Assembly: GCA_949358305.1 (NCBI GenBank)
Contig: OX442321.1
Location: forward strand, 4,553,605-4,613,604
DNA: 60,000 nt
From: Strigamia acuminata
Taxonomy: Eukaryota > Arthropoda > Chilopoda > Geophilomorpha > Linotaeniidae
Direction: 5' to 3'
Of the stretch, positions 1 to 10,390 are shown piece by piece; positions within the stretch are counted from its first letter, which is position 1, and every line of letters begins with the position of its first letter. The notes below the pieces were generated by a model that was not told the DNA's origin, ran no database searches, and saw nothing but the letters and a program-made list of their open reading frames with translations. The translations under genes were made by a program, and so were the position numbers.

Positions 1-204
1 GCTCCAAATGGAAAATTTCACAAACCGGAACATCCAGGCCCATTTTAAGACCTTCATAGGCCCAGGCTCTTTGATTTCCAGAATCCTTTATCTGAAATGT
101 CACGCTATTTTATCGATTATCAATTTTTAAATCTGATCTTAAAAGCAAAATGAACGCCCTGAATCCCTGCTAACGTAAAATCCTTAGCCCGGCGGTGGAA
201 TCCA
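1..204. other. unassigned left edge
   Basis: AT-rich sequence left of the foldback element. I looked here for the missing upstream exons of the CFAP96-like gene that ends at 1479. There is a short open stretch at the very start, but it has no clear splice sites and no convincing similarity, so I make no gene call. Confidence 0.3.
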
Positions 205-669
205 CGACTATTCATCGCCCGATTTCTCATCGCGCGACCATTCATCGCCCGATTTCTCATCGCGCGACCATTCATCGCTGCTAAGTAATCGCGCGGACAA
301 GTCATCTTGCGGTCAAGTCATCGCGTGAAAAGTAATCGCGTGGCCAACTCATCAGGGCGACAATTGGACGGTTGTCAAGTAATCGCTTGATCATCGCATA
401 ATTCATCGCATTCAAAAACCGTCCGAAAAACACCGGAAAAAACACCCGAAAATTTGCAATTAGTTGGTGCACGATTACTTGACAACCGTCCAATTGTCGC
501 CCTGATGAGTTGGCCACGCGATTACTTTTTACGCGATTACTTTTCACGCGATGACTTGGCCGCGCGATGAATTGGCCGCGCGATGACTTGTCCGCGCGAT
601 GACTTGTCCGCGCGATTACTTAGCAGCGATGAATGGTCGCACGATGAGAAATCGGGCGATGAATAGTCG
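205..669. mobile_element. foldback (long inverted-repeat) element with subrepeats in the arms
   Basis: The left arm (205-384) is, read in reverse complement, nearly the same as the right arm (473-669), with an 88-bp spacer at 385-472. The arms are built from units of about 16-17 bp around the core ATCGCGCGGACAAGT and close variants. Outer ends read CGACTATTCATCGCCCG and its complement. The right arm carries more unit copies than the left, so the arms have diverged by gain or loss of units rather than by base changes. The structure matches foldback-type DNA elements. No transposase is present, so the element would be non-autonomous. I could not define a target-site duplication with confidence. 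Confidence 0.75.
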
Positions 670-1177
670 CCGTACCGAGCAAGAGTCTTAGGTGCCGCCC
701 GCTCTGGATTGTGCGCAAGGTGGTTATACTCCAAACCGATACAATGTAGTTCTAACTCCAATTGGTTGAGCCGTATCACTGGTGTAGTGGCACAACCAAT
801 TGGAGTGCCAATATGCCATTTTCACCTTTTCGTTATAACGAATAATTCGTTATATCGCCATTCGTTATAACGAATAACTTTAGGTGACTAAGATAAGTTG
901 TACAGTACTAATTTGATGGTGCTCTACAACTTTGTAATTGGAAATTTTGCTCTAACCTGATTGGTTTAGAAGTTAGCAAGTGAATGACCTTGAAAATGGC
1001 CTTCAAGGTCAAATTTGATGACATTATTGGATCGCTTTATCAACGTTGGCCTAGATGCAATTGCTCAGGAAATATTTGGGGGGTCCAGACTTTTGGGACA
1101 CCCTGAATATTTGAAGCGTATGATGGGATTTCGAGCCATGATATCCATTTAAAAAGAAACAAAATTGTACGTTTCAG
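670..1177. other. non-coding interval with two small palindromic motifs
   Basis: No gene is visible. ACTCCAATTGGTTG at 755-768 is the reverse complement of CAACCAATTGGAGT at 793-806, giving a hairpin with a 24-base loop. At 830-887 the palindrome CGTTATAACG recurs with related TTCGTTATA blocks. The interval ends at the splice acceptor (GTTTCAG) of the next exon and is probably intron of the CFAP96-like gene. Confidence 0.5.
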
Positions 1178-1479
1178 CTTGGAGGATGCAAAGCCGGTTG
1201 CTTTACTCATTATTCAACTTACGGCGTCATTGCCCGAACAAATTTTGATCGACCAATGAGAGGTGCAAAGAAGGTGAAACCAATCGCCTTCACTTCCGCC
1301 GTGGCGAACAACACTGGAATATTTCGATCAATACTACAAACCAATGTTGACAAGTGAGTTGTTACCATCAACCTTCACCAAACCACAATTCAAACGTCTT
1401 TCTCTTCTTCAGACAAGTTACGTGTATATCATACAAGACAGTGGACGGCGTAATGTATAAGAAAGCGAAACGATATTGA
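1178..1479 (+). CDS. CFAP96-like protein, last two exons (5' exons not found)
   Basis: Two coding exons, 1178-1353 and 1413-1479, follow acceptors GTTTCAG and TTCTTCAG; the intron begins GTGAGT. The translation starts LGGCKAGCF and ends at TGA 1477-1479. It matches the C-terminal part of the CFAP96 gene lower in this window: IGGNKDGCF lines up with LGGCKAGCF, IQTNVKKRV with LQTNVDKQV, and VEGVMYVK with VDGVMYKK. The intron falls at the same codon and phase in both. CFAP96 (C4orf47 family) is a cilium/flagellum-associated protein. The frame is open and splice sites are intact, so this looks like a working paralogue rather than a pseudogene. The earlier exons must lie left of the window or be lost; repeat elements at 205-887 occupy the expected place. 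An AATAAA lies near 1548. Confidence 0.82.
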
Positions 1480-1547
1480 CCACGACATCTTTTCAACATG
1501 AGCAGACATTTAAAAATGTATATATCAACACTAGTATGTGCATTTGA

Positions 1548-1600
1548 AATAAAATCCAGAAAATGGTTTTTATATTTGCAACATTTTCTTTATTTATTCA
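1548..1600. terminator. polyadenylation region shared by convergent genes
   Basis: An AATAAA on the plus strand near 1548 follows the CFAP96-like stop codon by about 70 bases. On the minus strand AATAAATAAA near 1588-1600 follows the stop of the CAP gene (1615). The two genes converge, so their 3' untranslated ends probably overlap or abut. Confidence 0.55.
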
Positions 1601-1614
1601 TTTTGTGACGAAAT

Positions 1615-3245
1615 TTAGCGCGCTTTTGCTTTATTCGCTCTGCTCGTTGCGTTTGCTTCGAGAAATTCGAGATTTCCCTCGTCGTTGTCCACCAAACCGA
1701 TTTTCAATCCCTTGTCTTTGCTGGCGCGTGGCGTGCCACTTGCGCTTACGATTTCCTCATCCATGTTACTCGAAACGGGTGTTAAACTGTGGTTCGCAGC
1801 ATTCGGTGTCTCAATGACGTGTTTATTGCATAATCCCGGATAAGTTGTCGAACAACCATCCGTACAATTGCTGCATTGAGCCCCAAGTTTGTACATCACT
1901 CCTTCTTTAAAGTTCCCTCTGGAAAATCACATACAAAAAATATAGCCACACTTTAAAACCTTGAAATTAGTCAGTACATACACAGTGGCGTAGTTGCATA
2001 CGGTGAGTTTGGAATACATTTTGTCACTTTTTTGAAAATGCACAAAACCACATCCAATGGCATCAACATCAGCCCAGAGAAGCTAAGAAAGAAACAAATC
2101 ATTATGAAAATAAAAAGTTATTAAAATGTAGTTAAAACGCATTAAAACCGATGAAAAATGGATAAAAACCGTCAAAAAACATTAAAAATTGATTAAAGAA
2201 TCGATAAAAAATCGCTTTACTGCTGTTTCGATAACCTGTCCCGACTTCATTAATTGTGGCCCGGACACCCAGATTTCCCGGCAATAAATTTGTTCCCAGT
2301 CCAGCCCTGACACTTACCTGTGTGTAATGAGCAACTGATTGATTAAAGTGAAATGGGTTAATCCAAGTGGCATTAAAACCAGGTGTTTTAACTTCGGTGA
2401 ACCACGCTTGAACAGCATTTTGCACATCGGCTTCCGCAGTCTTGATGGCTGAGTGTGACAAGAAAACATTTTGTCCCACATGTTCGTACATTTCTGCAAT
2501 TAAAATTGTACAAAATTTATTCATTTCTTTTACGTTCCCCATTTACAAAACGTTAACTCACTCGTTCTCCTGTTCTGGTCACTTGCAGAAGTGCATTGTT
2601 CAGCCCATCTCTGAGCTATCAGAGCCAATTCATCGCACCAATCCTAAGATTATTCGCATCGAGTTAATTAATTCAATAACATTTACTACGTTTACATGGT
2701 AATAGTTTTCCAAATAAGTGAAAATTTGGATTTTATTTATCCAGTTAGCCGTGTGCGTTTACATTAGCCTTGTGTGCGGTAGTGGTATATTGATGCGGTA
2801 TTGCGATATTGATGCGGTATTTGCGATATTGCGGTATTTGGTAAATACCGTACCGCACACGTGCAAAAAAAATTACCGCACAAGCATAGTTTACATGACA
2901 TTAGTTTTTTGGTAAACTTGACGTCATATGTGAATTACCTACAATGCATTTTGATTATCTGGAACAACAAAATGGTTGTCGATCTATTTCAGCCAAAAAT
3001 GCCCAAAATGTACCTCGTACAAAACTGGAATTGAGTTCAGTTTTCCAGTAAAATAATATTCGGCTTTTCGGTTTTCTAGATAACTGAGTGCATGTAAACA
3101 TGGTAAATGTTTCTGTTAAGGATGTTTACCACTTCTCTCATATTGCTTGCACCTGGTTGGTCTTGTTGGTGTCCAGTAGCAACCTTTTGTCTTGCTACAT
3201 TGTGAGCTCGAATTACCTCCTGTTGCTCTTCGTGGTTCAATCCAC
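1615..3245 (-). CDS. CAP/SCP-domain secreted protein (cysteine-rich, venom-allergen-like family); first exon not identified
   Basis: Five minus-strand exons join in phase with GT-AG sites: 3130-3245, 2562-2643, 2318-2493, 1982-2082 and 1615-1918. The CAP signatures appear in order: HNVARQKVATG, NMREV, ELALIAQRWA, VGQNVF, AVQAWFTEVK, AHYTQ followed by LLWADVDAIGCGFV, then LTVCNYA and a Cys-rich CSNC/CSTTYPGLCN segment. This is the invertebrate secreted CAP fold (antigen-5, CRISP, PR-1 relatives). The role is uncertain; family members range from sterol/lipid binding to venom components. In VGQN a Gln replaces the Glu of the classic GEN motif, as in many invertebrate members, so the metal-binding tetrad is incomplete. 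After CSTTYPGLCN there is an extra tail of about 70 residues rich in Ser, Asn, Glu and Lys, longer than usual. The exon with the signal peptide must lie above 3245; I could not choose among possible sites. Confidence 0.9.
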
Positions 3246-3901
3246 CTCGTATAATTGAACAAGCCTACCAACAATTTAAAAAATAGATAAATAAATAAAT
3301 AAATAAATAAATAAACAAATAATGTTTCACCGGTGTGTTGTATTTGCACATTGTATGATCCTGTGCAAATATTTTATAAGCGCATTCTGGAGAACTGGAA
3401 ACTTGTTCATTTTTTATAATCACAAACAAAACAAACAAAAAGTTAAGACCAGCACCTGGAAATAGTCAAAATAAACTAATAAAAATATTAATCAAACAGT
3501 GGCCAAGGCATCAATTCAAAACAGGCCACTATTTACAACCAGGCCACTATTGTGGGTGTCTTTCTTAAAACTTACACTTGAAAACCCTAGACTGCATGTA
3601 CAACAAATTAAACATCCTTTAAAATAGTTCCACTAATCCTCAATGAATAAAGAATGCAACTATTTAATAGCTGCAATAAAATAAGTTTATTTCGGTTTAA
3701 AATTTCAAATTACACGACGCTCCCACTAATGAATTTAATGTGAAATTCCCACGCCGTGCGCCGTTAGTGCGCAATAATGAAAATTCACAAACAAAAACCA
3801 ACTCGCGAGCATTTTACTTAGCATTAGAATGGGGAAAGGAGGAAAAATAAATTCGGGGCAGGGTATTGGGGAATAAATTAAATTAAATTAAATTAATTAA
3901 G
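3246..3901. other. head-to-head intergenic region, CAP gene (-) and CFAP96 (+)
   Basis: AT-rich interval that must contain the missing CAP first exon and both promoters. A (TTTA)n/(TAAA)n tract lies at about 3286-3320. No TATA box or other regulatory site stands out. Confidence 0.4.
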
Positions 3902-6264
3902 ATGAAGCGTAAAGTCAAAGAGGAGAAACCGCCTCCCGACATCGCCAGATTAGGCATATTCAAGGAAGAACCTTACATTTCCATCAACACGCGTTACGCG
4001 CCTTTAGACACTTGTAAATAAATCCAAAAAAATTAAATCTAATTTAAAAACTAACAAAATACCAATTTCAGTTATTTGGAACGAATCCGCACAATCCGGG
4101 AGACAGTTTCAAACGAGAACGATCGGGCCTAAAGACGGCACGAGTAGCGGATATTTCTCGAAGTTTCATCGGGCATTTGAAGGCGAAGGTCTGAGTGATA
4201 ATCTACGGATGTACCGACGAGATCGGCGTAAGACCAAAGATAAATATTACGCCGGGGAGTTCGTTTGTTCGAGTCCTGGGAAGAAAATGTGATTTAAATT
4301 GGGAGGGAATGACTGAGATTTGTTTGGGTGATGTGTTTTTATTGTAGACAAGGTTCGGGACATTATTCGGGGACGTTCCATGGACCAGTTCGTGCGTTCA
4401 GACCCAATGTGAGGAAAGAACAGAAGGCCGTGCCGAAGAAAAACGTAAAAATTCAGCCACCAAAGCGAGGATGTGGATACGAGTTAAACGAATACACTCG
4501 TTGAGGTGTTTTTAAGTTTAATAATTTTGGATTTATTTTTTTTATCAGGATTTTGGATTGTGGCATCAACATTTATCCGAGGGCGATGGATCCTTTTGAA
4601 CCGAAGATAAGAGTAAAATTTTCACGAAAATTTGATACTTTTCAACACAAAAACTGCTTTTGCCACGTTATGTGCATTTATGTTGCTAAAAAATGAATTT
4701 AATTTGCCTTCAAACGCATAATTTGTCTTAAAATGCACTTATTTGCAATTATTTTGCTTAAAAATGCACTTATTTGCATTTATTTTGCTTAAAAATGCAC
4801 TTATTTGCATTTATTTTGCTTAAAAATACAATTATTTGCATTTATTTTGCTTAAAAATGCACTTACCGTATTTGCATTTATTTTGCTTAAAAATACAATT
4901 ATTTGCAATTATTTTGCTTAAAAATGCACTTATTTGCATTTATTTTGCTTAAAAATGTACTTATTTGCATTTAATTTGCCTTCAAATGTGTTTATTTGCA
5001 TTTATTTTGCATAAAAATGCACTTATTTGCATTTATTTTGCATAAAAATGCACTTATTTGCATTTATTTTGCTTAAAAATGCACTTATTTGCATTTATTT
5101 TGCTTTAAAACGCAATTAATTGCATTTATTTTGCCTTCAAATGCGTTTATTTGCATTTATTTTGCTTAAAAATGCACTTATTTGCATTTATTTTGCCTTC
5201 AAATGCGTTTAGTTACATTTATTTTGCTTAAAATGCACTTATTTGCATTTATTTTGCCTTCAAATACATTTATTTGCATTTATTTTGCCTAAAAATGCAC
5301 TTATTTGCATTTATTTTGCTTAAAAATGCACTTATTTGCAATTATTTTGCTTAAAAATGCACTTATTTGCATTTATTTTGCTTTAAAACGCAATTAATTG
5401 CATTTATTTTGCCTTCAAATGCGTTTATTTGCATTTATTTTGCTTAAAAATGCACTTATTTGCATTTATTTTGCCTTCAAATGCGTTTATTTGCATTTAT
5501 TTTGCTTAAAAATGCACTTATTTGCATTTATTTTGCCTTCAAATGCGTTTAGTTACATTTATTTTGCTTAAAATGCACTTATTTGCGTTTATTTTGCCTG
5601 AAAATACATTTATTTCGCTTAAAAAGCACACAGAGTGATGCAAATTCAGAATTTTCTGAAAAGCAACAAAATTCAAAGTAAACCATGTGTTTTAGCTCAC
5701 TGAAAGACTCCACGACGAAGACCCGATGTTCTATTACTTCCAAAAACATCCCACTTACATCCACCAAAACCCGTACTACATCAACCCTGCTTTACTGACG
5801 GATAGGTCGAAACTCAGAGGCATTTCCGGCAAACTGAACCTCGCTAGACTGGCGACCCCGGCTCCGTTTAAAATGGGAAAAGGCAAAACGGTAAAACAAC
5901 AAAAAAATCCACAAAAAACCCAAACAAAAAACACAATTAATTAAAATTCTTTCCACCTCAGATTGGAGGAAACAAAGACGGATGTTTCACAAAGATCGCC
6001 GCCTACTTGAACAACACCACCCGTCCACTGCCCTACAAGAGACTCGACTACCCGCCAATAGCTACAATGGGCGCTAAAATATCCACATTCAACTCCACCA
6101 TCCAAACCAACGTCAAAAAGTGAACTTTTTCACCGTCTAACTCCAATTTCCTTCAATTCTAATTGAATTTTCGCTCCCATTTCAGACGTGTAACTCCCAC
6201 GACGTACAGAGACGTCGAAGGCGTCATGTATGTCAAGCCAAAACCGAAACTTTCGTGCAAATAG
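3902..6264 (+). CDS. CFAP96: CFAP96, cilia- and flagella-associated protein 96 (C4orf47 family)
   Basis: Seven exons give a 319-residue protein: 3902-4013, 4072-4288, 4348-4482, 4549-4612, 5696-5890, 5962-6119 and 6186-6264. All junctions are GT-AG and phases agree. Family landmarks in order: RLGIFKEEPYISI near the N terminus (vertebrate RIGLF...YITV), NESAQSG, SSGYFSKFHRAFEGEG (vertebrate AGYF...RIFEGEG), GSGHYSGTFHGPV, KRGCGYE, MDPFEPK, GKLNLARLATPAPF, IGGNKDGCF, and a C-terminal TNVKKRV. Length is close to the roughly 310 residues I recall for vertebrate forms. The protein is associated with axonemal microtubules, so expression in ciliated or flagellated cells such as sperm is expected. 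The donor of exon 3 (GTTAAA at 4483) is weak; I chose it because it alone keeps frame and spacing. Intron 4 is filled by a 31-bp minisatellite. Confidence 0.88.
4650..5632. repeat. 31-bp minisatellite in CFAP96 intron 4
   Basis: About 30 imperfect head-to-tail copies of a 31-bp unit built from TGCACTTATTTGCATT followed by TATTTTGCTTAAAAA. Variants such as TTGCCTTCAAATGCG recur at intervals, which suggests higher-order duplication of several units. The array fills nearly the whole intron between 4612 and 5696. Confidence 0.95.
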
Positions 6265-6346
6265 CTCAGAAAACGTCGGAAAAATCGAAAAAAATCATCT
6301 AATTTGTTAATAACAAACTGTTGGCTACGTTTTCTTTTAATTTTGA
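6265..6346. terminator. short convergent 3' interval between CFAP96 and MRPS24
   Basis: Only 82 bases separate the CFAP96 stop (6262-6264, +) from the MRPS24 stop (lower end 6347, -). A minus-strand ATTAAA (complement of 6336-6341) directly follows the MRPS24 stop. No standard AATAAA for CFAP96 occurs before the MRPS24 coding sequence, so the two 3' ends probably overlap. Confidence 0.5.
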
Positions 6347-6981
6347 CTAAACATATTTAAAGACTACATCTTTCTTATCATTTACACTCTGCAACTCGAG
6401 TTTGACGGGACATTTTAAGACGAAACTTAAAAGTTCTTCCGTGTAACCGACCAAAAAGTACATTTTCCTCGGCGCGTAGTTGCGATGAACTATTCCGCCA
6501 ATTACGACCAGATTGAAGCGTCTTTTGATGATTATGTCGGACACGAACAAGTCGTGCCACGTGCAGTACATGAATTTGCGAATTATCACGTCTTCGACGG
6601 CCGTTTCTGGTTTTCGCAAACCCTCGAATAAATTACCTGAAATAAAAGAGAAAAAGTTGGTATTTTCTCGTCGCGAGTGCAAAGTGGGTGTTTCATACTC
6701 GTGTTGAATGATTTCCACGTCTTCGTCTTGGCTATATCGTGAGGTTTCTGCGCCATTTCGTACGTCAGAGGGAAATCTCTCTTCGGGGTTTGTCTGTAGC
6801 GGCCGGCTCGCGCTTTATTTAGCGCGCCGCTCGTGCAAATATTTCTGTTCGTTGCGGATGATCGAATAAAGTCGACATTTTTTAATACCTGAAATGTTGT
6901 AAACACTTTGTCACATCGTTTGTTGGTGATGGTTAGTGGCGTAATACTCACGGAAGCTATTTTATTGAGTCTGAGAGTCAT
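6347..6981 (-). CDS. MRPS24: mitochondrial small ribosomal subunit protein uS3m (MRPS24)
   Basis: Three exons, 6952-6981, 6699-6888 and 6347-6636, encode 169 residues; the human protein is about 167. Exon 1 gives MTLRLNKIAS, the start of a basic, Leu/Ser-rich mitochondrial presequence. Exon 2 contains KARAGRYRQTPKRDFPLTYEMAQKP, matching the family's ARV/R...K.D.PVTYEEA block. Exon 3 carries the most conserved part: TAVEDVIIRKFMYCTWHDL, IIIKRRFNLVVI, MYFLVGYTEELLSFVLKCPV and the C-terminal VVFKYV. All junctions are GT-AG and in phase. The protein is a structural part of the small mitoribosomal subunit in the matrix. It is convergent with CFAP96. The start ATG at 6979-6981 is the only one that gives the presequence. 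Confidence 0.95.
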
Positions 6982-7036
6982 GTTTTCATACGAGCGGCAC
7001 TAACAACGAGCGGCCATAGCTGATTTTAGAAGCTGT

Positions 7037-7203
7037 ACGGCTCCCTGCGTTAAAAAGTTTACTCCGATGTTATTATAACTATCATAATCTGTTGGTAATG
7101 AATTTGAAGAAATTTAATTCTAAAAATAAAATAAAAAATTTGATTTAAACAGATTTTATTTGTTATTTTTTCCGCGTGATAAAAAGTTAACGCAGGGAGC
7201 CGT
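7037..7203. mobile_element. 167-bp MITE-like element with 17-bp terminal inverted repeats
   Basis: ACGGCTCCCTGCGTTAA at 7037-7053 is exactly the reverse complement of 7187-7203. The interior is AT-rich and non-coding. Small size and perfect ends fit a miniature inverted-repeat element. No clear target-site duplication is seen, so the superfamily cannot be given. It sits just upstream of the MRPS24 start, possibly in or next to its promoter. Confidence 0.65.
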
Positions 7204-7616
7204 GTTGTGTTTAGATATTAGCGCCATCTGTTAACTCATTTTGGTAATAATTTTCTGTTATACCAGTTTATAACTCGCCAAAAATGTAATAACTCATTAA
7301 AACTGGTAAATTAATGAAAAATAAAAAAGGGATAAAAATTCTATCAGTTTATTTTAATTTTTTGTATGAATATCAACCAAGTTATAATCAAACATAATAA
7401 TAATAATTGGCTATTTACAAAAAGGGTGACAAATTTGCGCAAAAATCAGAAATCCGTTAAGAAAAAGAAAATAAATTGTTTTTAATTTGTATGAATGCAT
7501 TCACGATATGGTACTACTAAACATTACGGGTACAAATTCGTGTGAGAAAAAAAAATAATAATAAAGAAAAAGAAAAGACAAATAGTTCCAGTTTCGTTTC
7601 AATTAAATTAAACTTT
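7204..7616. other. AT-rich interval, 3' flank of Sar1
   Basis: No gene is visible. It lies downstream of the Sar1 stop (minus strand) and probably holds its 3' untranslated region. Runs of A/T and an AATAATAATAAT tract near 7397 are the only notable features. Confidence 0.4.
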
Positions 7617-9769
7617 TTAATCAATGTACTGAGCTAACCACCGAAAACCTTCACCGTAGCCCTGACGTTTTAGGACACTGCACATAAATAATTCGAGCGG
7701 ACGACCGGGCAGTTCGTTGCGGGCAATTTTTGACTACAAAATAAAGAAAGAATTAGAAATAAATTTAAAAAAAACGGTAAAAATTAGAAAAATATCTAAA
7801 AAATCATTAAAAATTAGAAAAATATCCAAAAAATCAGTAAAAAGTAGAAAAATATCCAAGAAATCAGTAAAAATTAGAAAAATATCCAAAAAATCAGTAA
7901 AAAGTAGAAAAATGTCCAAAAAATCAGTAAAAATTAGAAAAATATCCAAGAAATCAGTAAAAATTAGAAAAATATCCAAAAAAATCAGTAAAAGTAGAAA
8001 AATACCAAAAAATCAGTAAAAAGTAGAAAAATGTCCAAAAAATCAGTAAAAATTAGAAAAATATCCAAGAAATCAGTAAAAATTAGAAAAATATCCAAAA
8101 AAATCAGTAAAAGTAGAAAAATACCAAAAAATCAGTAAAAAGTAGAAAAATATCCAAAAAAATCAGTAAAAATTAGAAAAATGTCAAATAATTGTAGAAA
8201 AATATCCAAAAAATTAGTGAAAGTAGAAAAATACCAAAAAAATCAGTAAAAAGTAGGAAAATATCTAAAAAAATCAGTAAAAATTAGAAAAACGTAAAAA
8301 AAAGCAGTAAAAATTGAAAAAATATCAAAAAAATCATTAAAAAATCGAATAATATAAAAAAGTCAGTAAAAATTAAAAGAATATAAAAAAAATCACTAAA
8401 ATTTCGACAAATATAAAAAAAAATCACTAAAAATGAGAAAAACATCAGTAAAAATTAGAAAACCATCAAATAATCAGCAGAAATTTAGAAAAATATCCAA
8501 AAAATCAATAAAAATCAGCAAAAATAACAGAAAATTACAAAAAAAAGATTCGAATTTTATTAGAAATTCGTTTACTTTTCCTGTGGTTTGTCCGTATAAT
8601 CCAAACACATTTCTTAATTCATCTTCGCTGGCTGCTCCCGGTCGGTCGATTTTATTGCCCAGAATTAAGACGGGACAATTAGCTAGTTGTTCGTCGGTGA
8701 GTAAACTCTGCAAAATCAAAAAAAAAATCCATTCAGAAACAAAAAAAAAATTAAATTAACCAACAAAATCATACATCGAGTTCTACTTTCGATTCATTGA
8801 ATCGCCCTCTATCACAAGCGTCGATAAGAAACACAATTGCATCCACTGCTGGAAAATAATCTTTCCACACTCTACGAGCTGAATAGAAACAAACAAATTA
8901 TTAAAATTGATGATTTTCACGATTTAATAGAAAAAAGATGATTTTTCTCGAGTTATAAATTGATGATTTTTGTCGAGTTTTCTTATAAATTGATGATTTT
9001 TGTCGAGCTTTCGTATACATTAATGATTTATTAATGAGTTCTCGTGTAAAGTGACGACTTCTCTCGATTTTTCGATTAAATTGATCATTTTTTCTCGATT
9101 TTTCGATTAAATTGATTATTTTTTCTCGATTTTTCGATTAAATTGATCATTTTTTCTCGATTTTTCGATTAAATTGATCATTTTTTCTCGATTTTTCGAT
9201 TAAATTGATCATTTTTTCTCGATTTTTCGATTAAATTGATCATTTTTTCTCGATTTTTCGATTAAATTGATCATTTTTTCTCGATTTTTCTCGATTTTTC
9301 GATTAAATTGATCATTTTTTCTCGATTTTTCTCGATTTTTCGATTAAATTGATCATTTTTTCTCGATTTTCCTCATTTTTCTTCACTTTTCTGCCATTTT
9401 TCAATTTACCTTGATGATGTCCACCTAAATCGAACGTGGTAAACCTCATGTTGCCAATTGAAAGCTCTTCTGATGCTATAAAACAATAAAATTTTAACAT
9501 ATTTCAATCCATTAAACTCATTTCTTTTTAATTTACTGGGGTGTAACGTAGGCACATGTTGGGCCATTCTGTCATCTTTTAACATATGTAGAAGTGTGGT
9601 TTTGCCCGCATTATCCAATCCGAGAAATAATAATTTTCCACTCTTTTTGTATAAACCTAAAAAACAAAAAACAAAAACCAAAAATAAACATTTATCAAAC
9701 AATTTAAACTCGAAAACAAACTTCACCTAAAAAGCCTAAGATGCCCGTGAACCAATCCCATATAAACAT
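7617..9769 (-). CDS. SAR1: Sar1, small GTPase that starts COPII coat assembly
   Basis: Six exons (9727-9769, 9537-9656, 9410-9475, 8775-8878, 8576-8707, 7617-7733) join in phase into 193 residues, the usual Sar1 length. The N terminus [15 protein letters not shown] is the hydrophobic amphipathic helix that inserts into the ER membrane instead of a lipid anchor. Nucleotide-binding motifs: G1 GLDNAGKT at about 27-34, switch region PTLHPTSEEL, G3 DLGGHHQ at 70-76, G4 NKID at 129-132, and a C-terminal [16 protein letters not shown]. The His in GGHHQ is the catalytic position. Sar1-GTP recruits Sec23/24 at ER exit sites. An acceptor TTTTTAG just before the start (9780-9782) shows a 5' untranslated intron; a fitting donor (GTAAGC) lies at 9909-9914. 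Two introns hold different minisatellites. Confidence 0.97.
7778..8520. repeat. 30-bp minisatellite in the last Sar1 intron
   Basis: About two dozen copies of a 30-bp A-rich unit, AAATCAGTAAAAATTAG followed by AAAAATATCCAAA. Copies become less regular to the right. Long open frames with a [10 protein letters not shown] repeat on the plus strand are a by-product of the array, not a gene. Confidence 0.95.
9054..9370. repeat. 31-bp minisatellite in Sar1 intron 3
   Basis: About ten nearly identical copies of CGATTTTTCGATTAAATTG followed by ATCATTTTTTCT. The unit differs completely from the array in the neighbouring Sar1 intron. Confidence 0.95.
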
Positions 9770-10390
9770 TTTCGCGGTATCTAAAAGGAAAAACAGAAAA
9801 ATAATTATTAAACCTTATTTGTATGCTAATATTGTGTTGCGCAATAATTAGGAAATAAGTGACTAATTTGATTTCGATAAATATCTCGTTTTGATAAGAA
9901 AACAGAGCGCTTACGTGTTGGAAAACTAAGCCTAATCAAGTGTTAGGTACAAACCCGATACAAATTCGAGCGACAGAGCCAAATTACACGGGCTCAAAGT
10001 GAAGCAAGGTCGTTATTTTACACAATCTGTACCTATTTAAGATGCCTATTTATACAAAGGCCCAAACAAACGAGTCGCTTATTGCTACGTAGCATTCGCT
10101 TTACAAACCGGAAGTCAAAAGAAAGTAAACGTAATTTCTGCTCCGCGGTTTACGCAAGATGGGTTATCATTGGTTGGTTAAAAGTTTAAATTTGGACTAT
10201 GGTGGTTTGGTTTAATGATTTAATTAGGCGAATTTAAGGAAAAATTATTGTTTTAAATTCTAATTGTTTTTAGTAGTAGTTCGGGATTTTTAAAACATTA
10301 AATGGCGTTTTGGTGTTTTTGTTTGAGCTGCAGTTGAGCGACATCTGGTGGAAATTCTTCGCAGTATGATACAGACAGAGTCTGATACAG
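9770..10390. other. Sar1 5' untranslated and promoter region
   Basis: Contains the inferred 5' untranslated exon (lower boundary 9915, donor GTAAGC) and the promoter of Sar1 on the minus strand. Transcription start is not determinable. No TATA box is obvious. Confidence 0.45.

Noticed and set aside
1-60. Possible upstream exon of the left CFAP96-like gene
   Set aside because: Resemblance is weak and a stop interrupts the frame without a splice donor.
4650-5632. Regular repeats resembling a CRISPR array
   Set aside because: Units are head-to-tail without unique spacers, in a eukaryotic intron.
7717-8019. 100-codon frame of [10 protein letters not shown] repeats (+), and its minus-strand mirror
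   Set aside because: Entirely produced by the 30-bp minisatellite in a Sar1 intron; a period divisible by three keeps frames open.
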